A stretch of 64,000 bases of DNA. Origin: Mucilaginibacter sp. PAMB04168 (GTDB lineage: Bacteria > Bacteroidota > Bacteroidia > Sphingobacteriales > Sphingobacteriaceae). Position 1 is the first letter of the stretch. The number at the start of each line of letters is the position of its first letter. Positions 1-7,339 of the stretch are shown here, piece by piece. A model generated the notes under the pieces. It made no database searches. It was not told the origin of the DNA and worked only from the letters and a program-made list of their open reading frames with translations. The translations under genes and the position numbers were made by a program. Location of the stretch: contig NZ_CP155079.2 in NCBI RefSeq assembly GCF_039634365.2, positions 5,270,001 to 5,334,000 of the forward strand, read 5' to 3'.

Positions 1-183
1 GGAGCATCGTATTGGTTCCAAATAGGTAAAATTGTATTTGGCGCTTATGATACGCGGCTGGGCTTTGGTCGTTTAAATCAAAAAATCACGCATCCCAAAA
101 CCCTTGTTACCGGCGGCATACGCGAAAATGAATGTGCCGAGCTGGTTAGGGAATTCTTCAGGAGCAAACGCAGCAAAACTTAA
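1..183 (+). CDS. Nucleoside deaminase, C-terminal part (cut by window edge)
   Basis: Frame 1 is open from the first base to a TAA at 181-183, giving the last 60 residues of a protein that starts outside the window. The residues GASYWFQIGKIVFGAYDTR followed by a C-terminal ENECAELVREFF segment match the end of the cytidine/guanine/tRNA-adenosine deaminase fold, where this strand follows the PCxxC zinc motif. The zinc ligands themselves lie upstream and cannot be checked. The family hydrolytically deaminates nucleobases or nucleosides in the cytoplasm; whether this one acts on guanine, cytosine or tRNA A34 cannot be told from the tail. It precedes sod by 78 bp and probably has a separate transcript, since a -7 box lies between. 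Confidence 0.75.
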   Translation, partial: GASYWFQIGKIVFGAYDTRLGFGRLNQKITHPKTLVTGGIRENECAELVREFFRSKRSKT

Positions 184-216
184 CAATAATCTGAACAAAT
201 ATGTGGGTCAACCCTT

Positions 217-224
217 TATATTTG
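217..224 (+). promoter_or_regulatory. Putative -7 box (TAnnTTTG) for sod
   Basis: The sequence TATATTTG matches the Bacteroidota housekeeping -7 consensus exactly and lies 37 bp before the superoxide dismutase ATG. I see no convincing -33 TTTG at the usual spacing, so this rests on one motif. Confidence 0.45.
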
Positions 225-261
225 TGGAGATACATCTTATTTAACCTTAAAAATTAGTCAT

Positions 262-876
262 ATGGCATTTGAATTACCAGCGTTACCATACGCTACCGAC
301 GCACTGGAACCGCACATTGATAAAGCTACTATGGAAATTCACCATGGCAAGCACCACCAGGCTTATGTTACCAACTTAAATAAAGCTTTGGAAGGCAAAC
401 CTGAGGCAACCAGCAGCATCGAAGAAATTGTTAAGCACATTTCTAAATTCCCGCCTGCTGTACGTAACAATGGTGGTGGCCATTACAACCATACTTTATT
501 CTGGACTTTATTATCACCAAACGGTGGTGGCGAGCCAACCGGCGAACTGGCTGATGCTATTAAAAGCACTTTCGGCTCGTTTGATGAACTGAAAACCAAA
601 ATGAACGAAGCTGGTGCAACCCGTTTTGGTTCAGGCTGGGCATGGTTAGTAGTTACTGCCGATAAAAAACTGGCTGTAACCTCAACACCTAACCAAGACA
701 ACCCATTAATGGACCTGCCCGAAATTGCGGTTAAAGGCACGCCAATTTTAGGTATCGACGTTTGGGAACACGCTTACTATCTGAAATACCAGAACAAGCG
801 CCCGGATTACTTAGCAGCTATCTGGAACGTAATTAACTGGAACCACGTTGCTGAGCTTTACAAAAAAGCAAAGTAA
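262..876 (+). CDS. sodA: Superoxide dismutase, Fe/Mn family (Mn-type or cambialistic)
   Basis: This 204-residue cytoplasmic enzyme converts superoxide to oxygen and hydrogen peroxide. The four metal ligands are visible: His27 in the IHHGKHH motif, His77 in NHTLFW, and Asp166 and His170 in DVWEHAYY. The active-site glutamine is Gln145 in NQDNPL, the position used by Mn enzymes, whereas Fe enzymes carry it near residue 69; here that place is glycine. This favours manganese or cambialistic use. Length and the absence of a signal peptide fit the family. It seems monocistronic: its own -7 box lies upstream and a strong hairpin terminator follows at 971-999. Confidence 0.95.
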   Translation: MAFELPALPYATDALEPHIDKATMEIHHGKHHQAYVTNLNKALEGKPEATSSIEEIVKHISKFPPAVRNNGGGHYNHTLFWTLLSPNGGGEPTGELADAIKSTFGSFDELKTKMNEAGATRFGSGWAWLVVTADKKLAVTSTPNQDNPLMDLPEIAVKGTPILGIDVWEHAYYLKYQNKRPDYLAAIWNVINWNHVAELYKKAK

Positions 877-970
877 GGATCAGAATTTAAGAAGCAAGAG
901 CCAAAGCATTGTTATTGTGAGGACAAAGCAATGCGAAGGCTAGAACTTTAAGCTTCGGCTCAATAGAAAA

Positions 971-999
971 AAGCGGCAGGATAAACAATCCTGCCGCTT
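971..999 (+). terminator. Rho-independent terminator after sod
   Basis: A perfect 12-bp stem (AAGCGGCAGGAT at 971-982 against 988-999) with a 5-nt loop is followed by TTT and preceded by an A run. It separates sod from the small lipoprotein gene. The stretch 877-960 holds only a degenerate copy of an intergenic repeat-like sequence. Confidence 0.8.
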
Positions 1000-1016
1000 T
1001 TGCTATTAATTAAGGT

Positions 1017-1190
1017 ATGAAAAAGCTTGTTTTCCCTACCTTGTTTTCTATGCTGCTGTTTTTAAGCAGCTGTGAAATTGTGGGCGGCATATTTAAAGCC
1101 GGCTTCTACGTGGGCGTTAGTATCGTTGTACTCATCGTCATATTAATTATTTATCTCATTCTTAAATTTCGTGGCGGCAGCAACCGCTAA
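1017..1190 (+). CDS. Small lipoprotein with one membrane segment (57 aa)
   Basis: An open frame from ATG 1017 to TAA 1188-1190 encodes 57 residues. The first 19 form a lipoprotein signal with lipobox LSSC (Cys19). It is followed by the IVGGIFKAG stretch and a very hydrophobic helix at about residues 31-50, ending in a short basic tail. I recall small Bacteroidota proteins of this form, an SCEIxGGIFKAG motif plus one helix, which are sometimes labelled phosphatidate cytidylyltransferase although far too short for that enzyme. The function is unknown. It sits 9 bp before the oxidoreductase gene and could be co-transcribed with it. Confidence 0.7.
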   Translation: MKKLVFPTLFSMLLFLSSCEIVGGIFKAGFYVGVSIVVLIVILIIYLILKFRGGSNR

Positions 1191-1199
1191 ATTCTACAT

Positions 1200-2198
1200 A
1201 TGAAAGCAATGGTATTAGTTGGGGCCGATCAGCCTCTTACCCTACAAGCAGTTGATAAACCATCCTTGGCCACCGGCGAGGCATTGGTGCAAATTAAAGC
1301 CGCAGCCTTAAACCGGCGCGATTACTGGATAACCATCGGCAAATATGCCGGCATAAAGTATCCTACCATTTTAGGGTCTGACGGTGCCGGTGTGGTGACC
1401 GAGGTTGGGCCAGATACCGACCCATACTGGCTGGGCAAGGAAGTGATCATTAATCCGGGGCACGAGTGGGGCGATCACCCGGCGTACCAGGGTAAAGACT
1501 TTAAAATAATGGGGCTGCCGGAAGACGGCTCAATGGCCGAATATGTTAAGGTAAAAACCGAATATCTGCAGGCTAAACCAGCGCACCTCACGTTTGAGCA
1601 AGCTGCGGCTATCCCGCTGGCTGGCTTAACTGCCTACCGTGCGCTTTTCACTAAAGGTGGTGCCAAAGCGGGCAACAAAGTGCTTATTGTGGGTGCAGGC
1701 GCGGGTACCGGTACTTTTGCGGTCCAGTTTGCCGTAGCTGCAGGTTGCCAGGTATTTGTTACCTCGGGCAGTGGCGAAAAAATTGAGCGCGCTAGGCAAC
1801 TGGGTGCAACTGCAGGCGTAAACTATAAAGCCCAGGACTGGGCCGAAGAACTGAAGCACCTGGCCGGCGGCTTTGATGTGATTATAGACAGCGCCCTGGG
1901 TAAAGATTTTGCCAAGCTGCCGGGTTTATGTAACCCCGGCGCCCGTATTGTATTTTTTGGTGCTACGGCTGGTAACATCCCAGAATTGGATGCCCGTACG
2001 CTTTTTGCCAAACAAATACAGCTATTAGGTACCATGATGGGTACTCCTGATGATTTTACGGCTATGCTGAATTTAGTGAATGAACACCAGATAGTTCCGG
2101 TAGTTGATGAAGTGTTCCCCTTGGAGGATGCACAAAAAGCGGTTGATAAAATGGGCAGCTCATCGCAATTTGGCAAACTGGTATTACGGGTGTCCTGA
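1200..2198 (+). CDS. Zinc-independent MDR oxidoreductase (quinone reductase-like)
   Basis: This 332-residue protein is a medium-chain dehydrogenase/reductase. An N-terminal GroES-like domain (about 1-125, with the NRRDYW and LGSDGAGVV motifs) is followed by a Rossmann domain with the nucleotide loop GAGAGTGTFA at about 165-174. The four structural zinc cysteines of alcohol dehydrogenases are absent, so it most likely belongs with NAD(P)H:quinone or enoyl reductases; the substrate is unknown. The stop codon TGA overlaps the ATG of the next gene (TGATG), so the two are translationally coupled. The partner is a ferredoxin-type reductase, which suggests linked redox work. Confidence 0.85.
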   Translation: MKAMVLVGADQPLTLQAVDKPSLATGEALVQIKAAALNRRDYWITIGKYAGIKYPTILGSDGAGVVTEVGPDTDPYWLGKEVIINPGHEWGDHPAYQGKDFKIMGLPEDGSMAEYVKVKTEYLQAKPAHLTFEQAAAIPLAGLTAYRALFTKGGAKAGNKVLIVGAGAGTGTFAVQFAVAAGCQVFVTSGSGEKIERARQLGATAGVNYKAQDWAEELKHLAGGFDVIIDSALGKDFAKLPGLCNPGARIVFFGATAGNIPELDARTLFAKQIQLLGTMMGTPDDFTAMLNLVNEHQIVPVVDEVFPLEDAQKAVDKMGSSSQFGKLVLRVS

Positions 2199-3208
2199 TG
2201 CTGCAATTAAGAGTTGAAACGATTAAACGCGAAACGGCCGATACGCTAACCTTTTATTTGAGGGAGGTGTCGGGTCATCGTGTGCTTTATAAAGCAGGGC
2301 AGTTTATTACACTGGTTATCAATCATCATGGCGAGGAAATACGGCGTTCTTACTCCCTCAGTTCCTCGCCTGATGAGGATATGCTGGCCGTCACCATTAA
2401 GCGTATACCCAACGGCGAAATAACCCGCTACCTGCATACCTACGCCAAGGTTGGCGATATATGGAATGTGGTGCCACCTGCAGGCCGTTTTAACCTCCCG
2501 GAAGCTTTAACCATTAAACCCTATGTATATTTTGCCGCGGGCAGCGGTATTTCACCTGTATATGCACATATTAAGTACCTGCTAAAACATCATACTAATT
2601 GTCGCATATTCTTATTTTACAGTAATCTGAGCTGGCAGTCGGTTATATTTAAGGATGATCTGGAACAACTCAGTAAGCAGCACCCCGAGCAGTTAACAAT
2701 TACACATTTGGTAAGTGAGGAGGGTAAACGGCTTAACAACATTGTAGCCGAACAATTAGTGCGTAAATACATCCCAAATGATTTTGCCACAGCCAAATAT
2801 TACCTGTGCGGACCTTACACATACATGCGCATGGTGCGGCTTACATTGTTGTATATGCACATTGCTGCAGAATACATCCACAAAGAGAATTTTGTACTGG
2901 AAACCGTTCCGCAAAGCACTGCAGTTAATAACTTTGTGCCACGCAAACTGCGTATACATTTCCATAATGAGTGGCATGACCTGATGGCTGGCGAAAACCA
3001 AACGATTTTACAGGCGGCTTTGCAAAACCAGCTACACTTACCTTATAGTTGTGGTAGCGGCGTTTGTGCTGCCTGCGCTGTAAAGTGCAAAAGCGGAAAA
3101 GTAACCATTGTTAAAAATGAAGTACTTACTGATGCCGAAATAAAACAGGGCTGGGTACTCACCTGCACCGGTTATGCTGCCAGCGATGATGTGGTGTTAG
3201 AATTGTAA
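2198..3208 (+). CDS. Ferredoxin-NADP reductase with C-terminal 2Fe-2S domain (PaaE-like)
   Basis: This 336-residue electron-transfer flavoprotein resembles PaaE/PaaK and other class IB oxygenase reductases. The FAD domain carries RRSYSLSS (49-56), the NAD(P) domain carries GSGISP (115-120) and CGP (204-206), and a plant-type 2Fe-2S ferredoxin domain forms the C-terminus with Cys285, Cys290, Cys293 and Cys323. It would move electrons from NAD(P)H through FAD to the cluster and on to a partner. No oxygenase gene lies nearby, so the acceptor is unknown. The start overlaps the previous stop by one base. Confidence 0.9.
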   Translation: MLQLRVETIKRETADTLTFYLREVSGHRVLYKAGQFITLVINHHGEEIRRSYSLSSSPDEDMLAVTIKRIPNGEITRYLHTYAKVGDIWNVVPPAGRFNLPEALTIKPYVYFAAGSGISPVYAHIKYLLKHHTNCRIFLFYSNLSWQSVIFKDDLEQLSKQHPEQLTITHLVSEEGKRLNNIVAEQLVRKYIPNDFATAKYYLCGPYTYMRMVRLTLLYMHIAAEYIHKENFVLETVPQSTAVNNFVPRKLRIHFHNEWHDLMAGENQTILQAALQNQLHLPYSCGSGVCAACAVKCKSGKVTIVKNEVLTDAEIKQGWVLTCTGYAASDDVVLEL

Positions 3209-3444
3209 GGTGCGCCTTAACGTTGATTTATGCCGATACAAACAACATATGCTCCGGAGCTCTGTTCATTGATAATGAGGTGTTTTGTATGAAAACTGTA
3301 TTACCATGTGCATTCAGCTTTCATGGCATTGGTTTAAAACTCCGCTACCCTCAAATCCGCCCTGTTGTACTTGAGCCTAAAAATCAGTTATTTAGTGTTT
3401 GCTAATACAAACCGGCCCAACGCTGCCGTTAATAATGCAAACCC

Positions 3445-5565
3445 ATGAACAAATTTAGCTGTTTACTGGTAGCTGCTGCTTTGCTTTGCAGCACTACTTA
3501 TGCCCAACGTATGAATATCAAACCATCTGCCTACCCGCAAACTAAAAAAGGGACTGTAACTGATACCTATTTCGACACCACCGTACCCGATCCCTACCGC
3601 TGGCTGGAAGATGACCAGGCCTCCGATACCAAAGCCTGGGTGGTGGAGCAAAACAAAGTTACACAGGGCTACCTCTCACAGATACCCTACCGGGAGGCTA
3701 TCCGCAAACGTCTTGAAATGTTATGGAACTACGAAAAATACAGTGCACCATTTAAGGAAGGTAATTACACCTACTTTTATAAGAATGATGGTTTGCAAAG
3801 TCAGTCGGTGCTGTACCGCCAAACGGAGGGCGGCCAGCCCGAAGTATTTTTGGATCCCAACAAATTCTCTAAAGATGGCACCACGTCTTTAGCGGGTATC
3901 TCGTTCACTACCGATGGCAGCCTGGCCGCTTACCAGCTCTCCACCGGCGGCTCCGACTGGACCAACGCCGTAGTTATCAAAGCCAGCGACAAGAGCGTGG
4001 TTGGTGATATGCTCAAAGACATCAAGTTCTCGGGCATAGCCTGGAAGGGTAACGAGGGTTTTTATTATAGTAGTTACGATAAGCCAAAAGAAGGTAGTCA
4101 GCTTTCGGGCATGACGCAGTACCACAAGCTGTACTACCATAAGGTAGGTACGCCGCAAAGTGCTGATAAGCTTATATTTGGCGGCGAGCAAACGCCTCGC
4201 CGCTACATTGGCGCTTACCTTACCGAAGATGAACGCTTTCTGGTAATTACGGCTGCCAACTCAACCACCGGCAATGAGCTATATATACAGGACCTTAGCA
4301 AGGCCAATAGCCCGATCGTAAACGTGGTGAATAATATGGACAATGTGCACCACGTGGTAGATAACGCAGGCGACAAGCTATATATCCATACCAACCTGTA
4401 CGCCCCAACTTACAAGCTGGTAACGGTTGATGCCGCAAATCCGCAAACGAGCAACTGGAAGGACCTGATTCCTAAATCGAAAAACGTACTGGAGGTCTCG
4501 ACAGCTGGCGGCAAACTGTTTGCACATTACCTAAAAGATGCTACCACCCTGATACAGCAATATGATATGAACGGCAAGCTGGAGCATACGGTTGCATTAC
4601 CGTCGGTAGGTACGGCATCGGGCTTAAGCGCTAAGAAGGGGGAAAAAGACATTTACTATACCTTTACATCGTACACTTACCCATCAACCATATTTAAGTA
4701 CAATTTGGCTACCGGGAAATCGGATGTATACAAGAAATCGGGAGTGCAGTTTAACCCAGAGTTGTATGAAAGCAAGCAGGTGTTTTATAAATCAAAAGAT
4801 GGAACCAAGGTGCCTATGATTATCACTTATAAAAAGGGTACGGTTCTTAACGGCAAAAATCCAACCTTGCTATATGCTTACGGAGGCTTTGGTGTTAGCT
4901 TAACGCCAGCCTTTAGCACTTCTAATATTGTTTTGTTAGAGCAGGGCGGCGTTTACGCCGTTCCAAACCTGCGCGGCGGCGGCGAGTATGGCGAAACCTG
5001 GCACAAAGCCGGCACCAAGATGCGCAAGCAGAACGTATTTGACGATTTTATTGCTGCGGCCGAGTACCTCATTCAAAGTAAGTATACATCCAAAGACTAT
5101 TTGGCTATTGCAGGCGGCTCAAACGGTGGTTTGCTTGTAGGCGCTACCATAACGCAACGCCCCGACTTGTGTAAGGTAGCCTTCCCGGCTGTAGGTGTAA
5201 TGGATATGCTGCGTTATAATAAATTTACAGCAGGCGCCGGCTGGGCTTATGACTATGGCACCGCCGAAGACAGCCCCGAAATGTTTGAGTACCTGTACCA
5301 CTACTCGCCTTACCACGCACTTAAGCCGGCCAGCTATCCTGCCACTATGGTTACCACTGCCGATCATGACGACCGTGTGGTTCCTGCACACTCTTTTAAG
5401 TTTGCTGCCCGGCTACAGGAGTACCAACAAGGCGAAGCTCCTACACTTATCCGTATCGAAACCAACGCCGGCCATGGCGCCGGACGTTCAACAGCGCAAA
5501 TAATTGGGCAGGAGACGGATAAGTGGGCGTTTATGTTGATGAATATGGGAGTGGATTATAAGTAG
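3445..5565 (+). CDS. Prolyl oligopeptidase family serine peptidase (S9A), secreted
   Basis: The 706-residue product begins with a Sec signal peptide ending near TYAQ (about residue 20). A beta-propeller region (about 80-430) precedes the alpha/beta hydrolase domain. The catalytic triad is readable: Ser559 in GGSNGG, Asp642 in DHDDRV with the paired Arg644, and His677 in NAGHGAG. The DPYRWLED motif near the N-terminus is typical of prolyl oligopeptidases. Such enzymes cut short peptides after proline; the signal places this one in the periplasm. The 236-bp gap upstream shows no convincing gene. It may be co-transcribed with the secreted protein that follows 35 bp later. Confidence 0.93.
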   Translation: MNKFSCLLVAAALLCSTTYAQRMNIKPSAYPQTKKGTVTDTYFDTTVPDPYRWLEDDQASDTKAWVVEQNKVTQGYLSQIPYREAIRKRLEMLWNYEKYSAPFKEGNYTYFYKNDGLQSQSVLYRQTEGGQPEVFLDPNKFSKDGTTSLAGISFTTDGSLAAYQLSTGGSDWTNAVVIKASDKSVVGDMLKDIKFSGIAWKGNEGFYYSSYDKPKEGSQLSGMTQYHKLYYHKVGTPQSADKLIFGGEQTPRRYIGAYLTEDERFLVITAANSTTGNELYIQDLSKANSPIVNVVNNMDNVHHVVDNAGDKLYIHTNLYAPTYKLVTVDAANPQTSNWKDLIPKSKNVLEVSTAGGKLFAHYLKDATTLIQQYDMNGKLEHTVALPSVGTASGLSAKKGEKDIYYTFTSYTYPSTIFKYNLATGKSDVYKKSGVQFNPELYESKQVFYKSKDGTKVPMIITYKKGTVLNGKNPTLLYAYGGFGVSLTPAFSTSNIVLLEQGGVYAVPNLRGGGEYGETWHKAGTKMRKQNVFDDFIAAAEYLIQSKYTSKDYLAIAGGSNGGLLVGATITQRPDLCKVAFPAVGVMDMLRYNKFTAGAGWAYDYGTAEDSPEMFEYLYHYSPYHALKPASYPATMVTTADHDDRVVPAHSFKFAARLQEYQQGEAPTLIRIETNAGHGAGRSTAQIIGQETDKWAFMLMNMGVDYK

Positions 5566-5600
5566 AGGCTGATTTTCATCAAAAACGACTTATATAAAAT

Positions 5601-6251
5601 ATGAAAGTACTTTTCTGTATTTTATTCTTGTTTACTAATCCCATTCCTTGGGTGCATTCTTACATTGATCGTTCAAGCGATTATTTCGAAAAATCAATTA
5701 ATGGATATAAAAAGAACGAATTTTGGGGAAATTGGTCAATGCCTTTGAGTGAAACCTTAACTGTCTCAACAGTCAACAAAGCAGGGATACATAATCAATA
5801 CAACAAGAAAAACATACAAGATTATAACTTAAACACCGCATACGTTTTCGAAAACTTCAATAATACATCTGATGCTTATATAGAATTTGTGTTTAAATAC
5901 CCTGCTAACACAAGCTACTCAAGCGCCTATCAATTTCAAGGCATCTGCAACTTGTTTAATGGATACTGTAAATCTGACAAGACCTGGAAAGAAAATGCCC
6001 GGATTAAGTCATTGTTGATTTATTTTAACGATCAACCTGTTTGCAATGTCAATTTAAAGGATACTTGGCATTATCAATCTTTTGATTTATCTAAGCTTTT
6101 TGTAAACAAACGGGCCAATAAAAACCTAAAAGCCCGCTATGAAATTAAAAACGGTGATCGGCTAAAATTCAAAATTGTTAGTGTATATCCAGGGACTAAA
6201 TATGCCGATGTTGCAATCTCAGAGTTTTTATGTGAAGGAGCGCCCAATTAA
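5601..6251 (+). CDS. Secreted protein with NADase-type discoidin-like glycan-binding domain
   Basis: A 216-residue protein with a signal peptide (about 1-20). The second half, from about residue 75, has the layout of the discoidin-like domain first seen in NAD-glycohydrolase toxins: a YVFENF strand, an IKSLLIYFNDQPV strand, KDTWHYQSFDL, a KNGDRLKFKIVSVYPGTKY segment and the closing VAISEFLCEG. In other proteins this domain binds carbohydrate. No catalytic domain is attached, so the protein is probably a binding module. The gene is visibly richer in A+T than its neighbours, which suggests recent transfer. Family assignment is by motif memory. Confidence 0.6.
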   Translation: MKVLFCILFLFTNPIPWVHSYIDRSSDYFEKSINGYKKNEFWGNWSMPLSETLTVSTVNKAGIHNQYNKKNIQDYNLNTAYVFENFNNTSDAYIEFVFKYPANTSYSSAYQFQGICNLFNGYCKSDKTWKENARIKSLLIYFNDQPVCNVNLKDTWHYQSFDLSKLFVNKRANKNLKARYEIKNGDRLKFKIVSVYPGTKYADVAISEFLCEGAPN

Positions 6252-6409
6252 TTTGATTATTTGTCAATACAGCAAATTATACCTATTGGTAGCTTGCACC
6301 TTTAGATTTGCGCATCACAATTCCGCCCTAACCAATAAAGACTCACAAGCTGAGTTTGCCAGTTCACGTTCGCTCTTGGCAATGACATGGCAAGGAAGTT
6401 TTGAGTAAT

Positions 6410-6577
6410 ATGGAACGGAAGCAAACCAATAGAAAAAAGCGGAGAGGCCCGCTATTGCGCCCTGGCCAGAGTAAAAGCCAGTGCGGCTGTGAGGCGATCG
6501 CAACAGCTAGGCACTTTTGGTCCTTTTGGGGCTATGCCAAAAGAACTAGCCTCGGCGGCAATGAGCGGACGAAGTAA
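6410..6577 (+). CDS. Short basic ORF (55 codons), probably part of a dispersed repeat
   Basis: ATG 6410 to TAA 6575-6577 encodes 55 residues with many Arg and Lys plus two CxC-type cysteines; the core reads RPGQSKSQCGC then RHFWSFWGYAKRT. I recall near-identical short hypothetical ORFs scattered through Sphingobacteriaceae genomes, which would make this a repeat element rather than a normal gene. The surrounding 6252-6690 also holds scraps resembling other intergenic repeats, such as GAGATTGCTTCGTACC at 6644-6659. Whether it is translated is unknown. No further gene is seen between 6252 and 6743. Confidence 0.35.
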   Translation: MERKQTNRKKRRGPLLRPGQSKSQCGCEAIATARHFWSFWGYAKRTSLGGNERTK

Positions 6578-6690
6578 GTAATAAAGCATTGAAGAAATTT
6601 CAGCTTGCACTAACAAAGTACCACGCACAAGCGTTGTCCTCAGCAGAGATTGCTTCGTACCTTGCAGTGACGCATGAGGAGATTATTATA

Positions 6691-6726
6691 AAACAAAAGC
6701 GCCGCTTTACAGCGGCGCTTTTGTTT
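6691..6726. terminator. Bidirectional hairpin terminator
   Basis: A perfect 16-bp stem (6691-6706 against 6711-6726) with a 4-nt loop, flanked by A-rich sequence on one side and T-rich on the other. It lies just after the stop of the minus-strand gene 6744-7247 and can serve transcription from both sides. Confidence 0.85.
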
Positions 6727-6743
6727 TGGTACAGTGTTATAGC

Positions 6744-7247
6744 TTAATGACCACGGCCATGACCGTTGCCATTGTTCCAGCCGTTACCACGGCCGTTGTT
6801 GCCTTTGTACTTTACCTTTTTTTCTTTAACCACAACGCTACGGCCGTGGTTCTTATATTTTACATCTTTGCTGTTGCGAATAATCACCTGGTCATGACGG
6901 CCACGGTAGTTGGCGTAGCGGCTACGATAGGTATTGTCGCGTTCCCATGGGTTGCGGTCGTTAACTACTACTTTGTAGCTGTTATAAATATCGTAGTTAC
7001 GGTAACGGGCTGGCAAGGTGCGTGAGCGGGTCCAGCGGTTATTATCTAAGTATACATACTCATGGGTAGGCACCGAGTAGTAAGCATCAATATCGGGCAG
7101 GTAATAATTATCTACATAATCGTAACCAGCAGGGCCCCAATCTGGCTGGCTGCCAATATTAACATTTACCCTAATTTGTGCATCGGCTGATTTATTGAAC
7201 GCAAGACCACTTACTAAAATGGCGGCTGCAATGATGATCTTTTTCAT
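6744..7247 (-). CDS. Secreted basic protein, Gly/Asn/Arg-rich tail (unknown function)
   Basis: This 167-residue protein has a signal peptide ending near ADAQ (about residue 24). The middle part is rich in Tyr, Asn and Arg (QPDWGPAGYDYVDNYYLP) and the C-terminus is Lys-, Gly-, Asn- and His-rich with GNNGRGNG-type repeats. Proteins of this kind are frequent in Mucilaginibacter and Pedobacter as secreted hypothetical proteins; no function is known to me. The very basic tail could bind nucleic acid or polyanionic surface polymers, but that is speculation. It has its own terminator downstream at 6691-6726. Confidence 0.75.
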   Translation of the reverse strand: MKKIIIAAAILVSGLAFNKSADAQIRVNVNIGSQPDWGPAGYDYVDNYYLPDIDAYYSVPTHEYVYLDNNRWTRSRTLPARYRNYDIYNSYKVVVNDRNPWERDNTYRSRYANYRGRHDQVIIRNSKDVKYKNHGRSVVVKEKKVKYKGNNGRGNGWNNGNGHGRGH

Positions 7248-7339
7248 AGTATCTTAAATTTGATAGTATGACAAGCATTGCAGCAATATAGTTTAAACTA
7301 CCTGCTGTATCTCTTTAGTTACAATTGTTGTTACAACAA

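Noticed and set aside
3223..3405. 60-codon open frame upstream of the prolyl oligopeptidase
   Set aside because: It starts with TTG, lacks a credible start signal, has no recognisable composition, and lies in the leader region of the next gene.
6315..6503. 62-codon minus-strand frame in the repeat-like stretch
   Set aside because: It is the complement of the plus-strand ORF region; neither frame has independent support, and I list only the plus one at low confidence.
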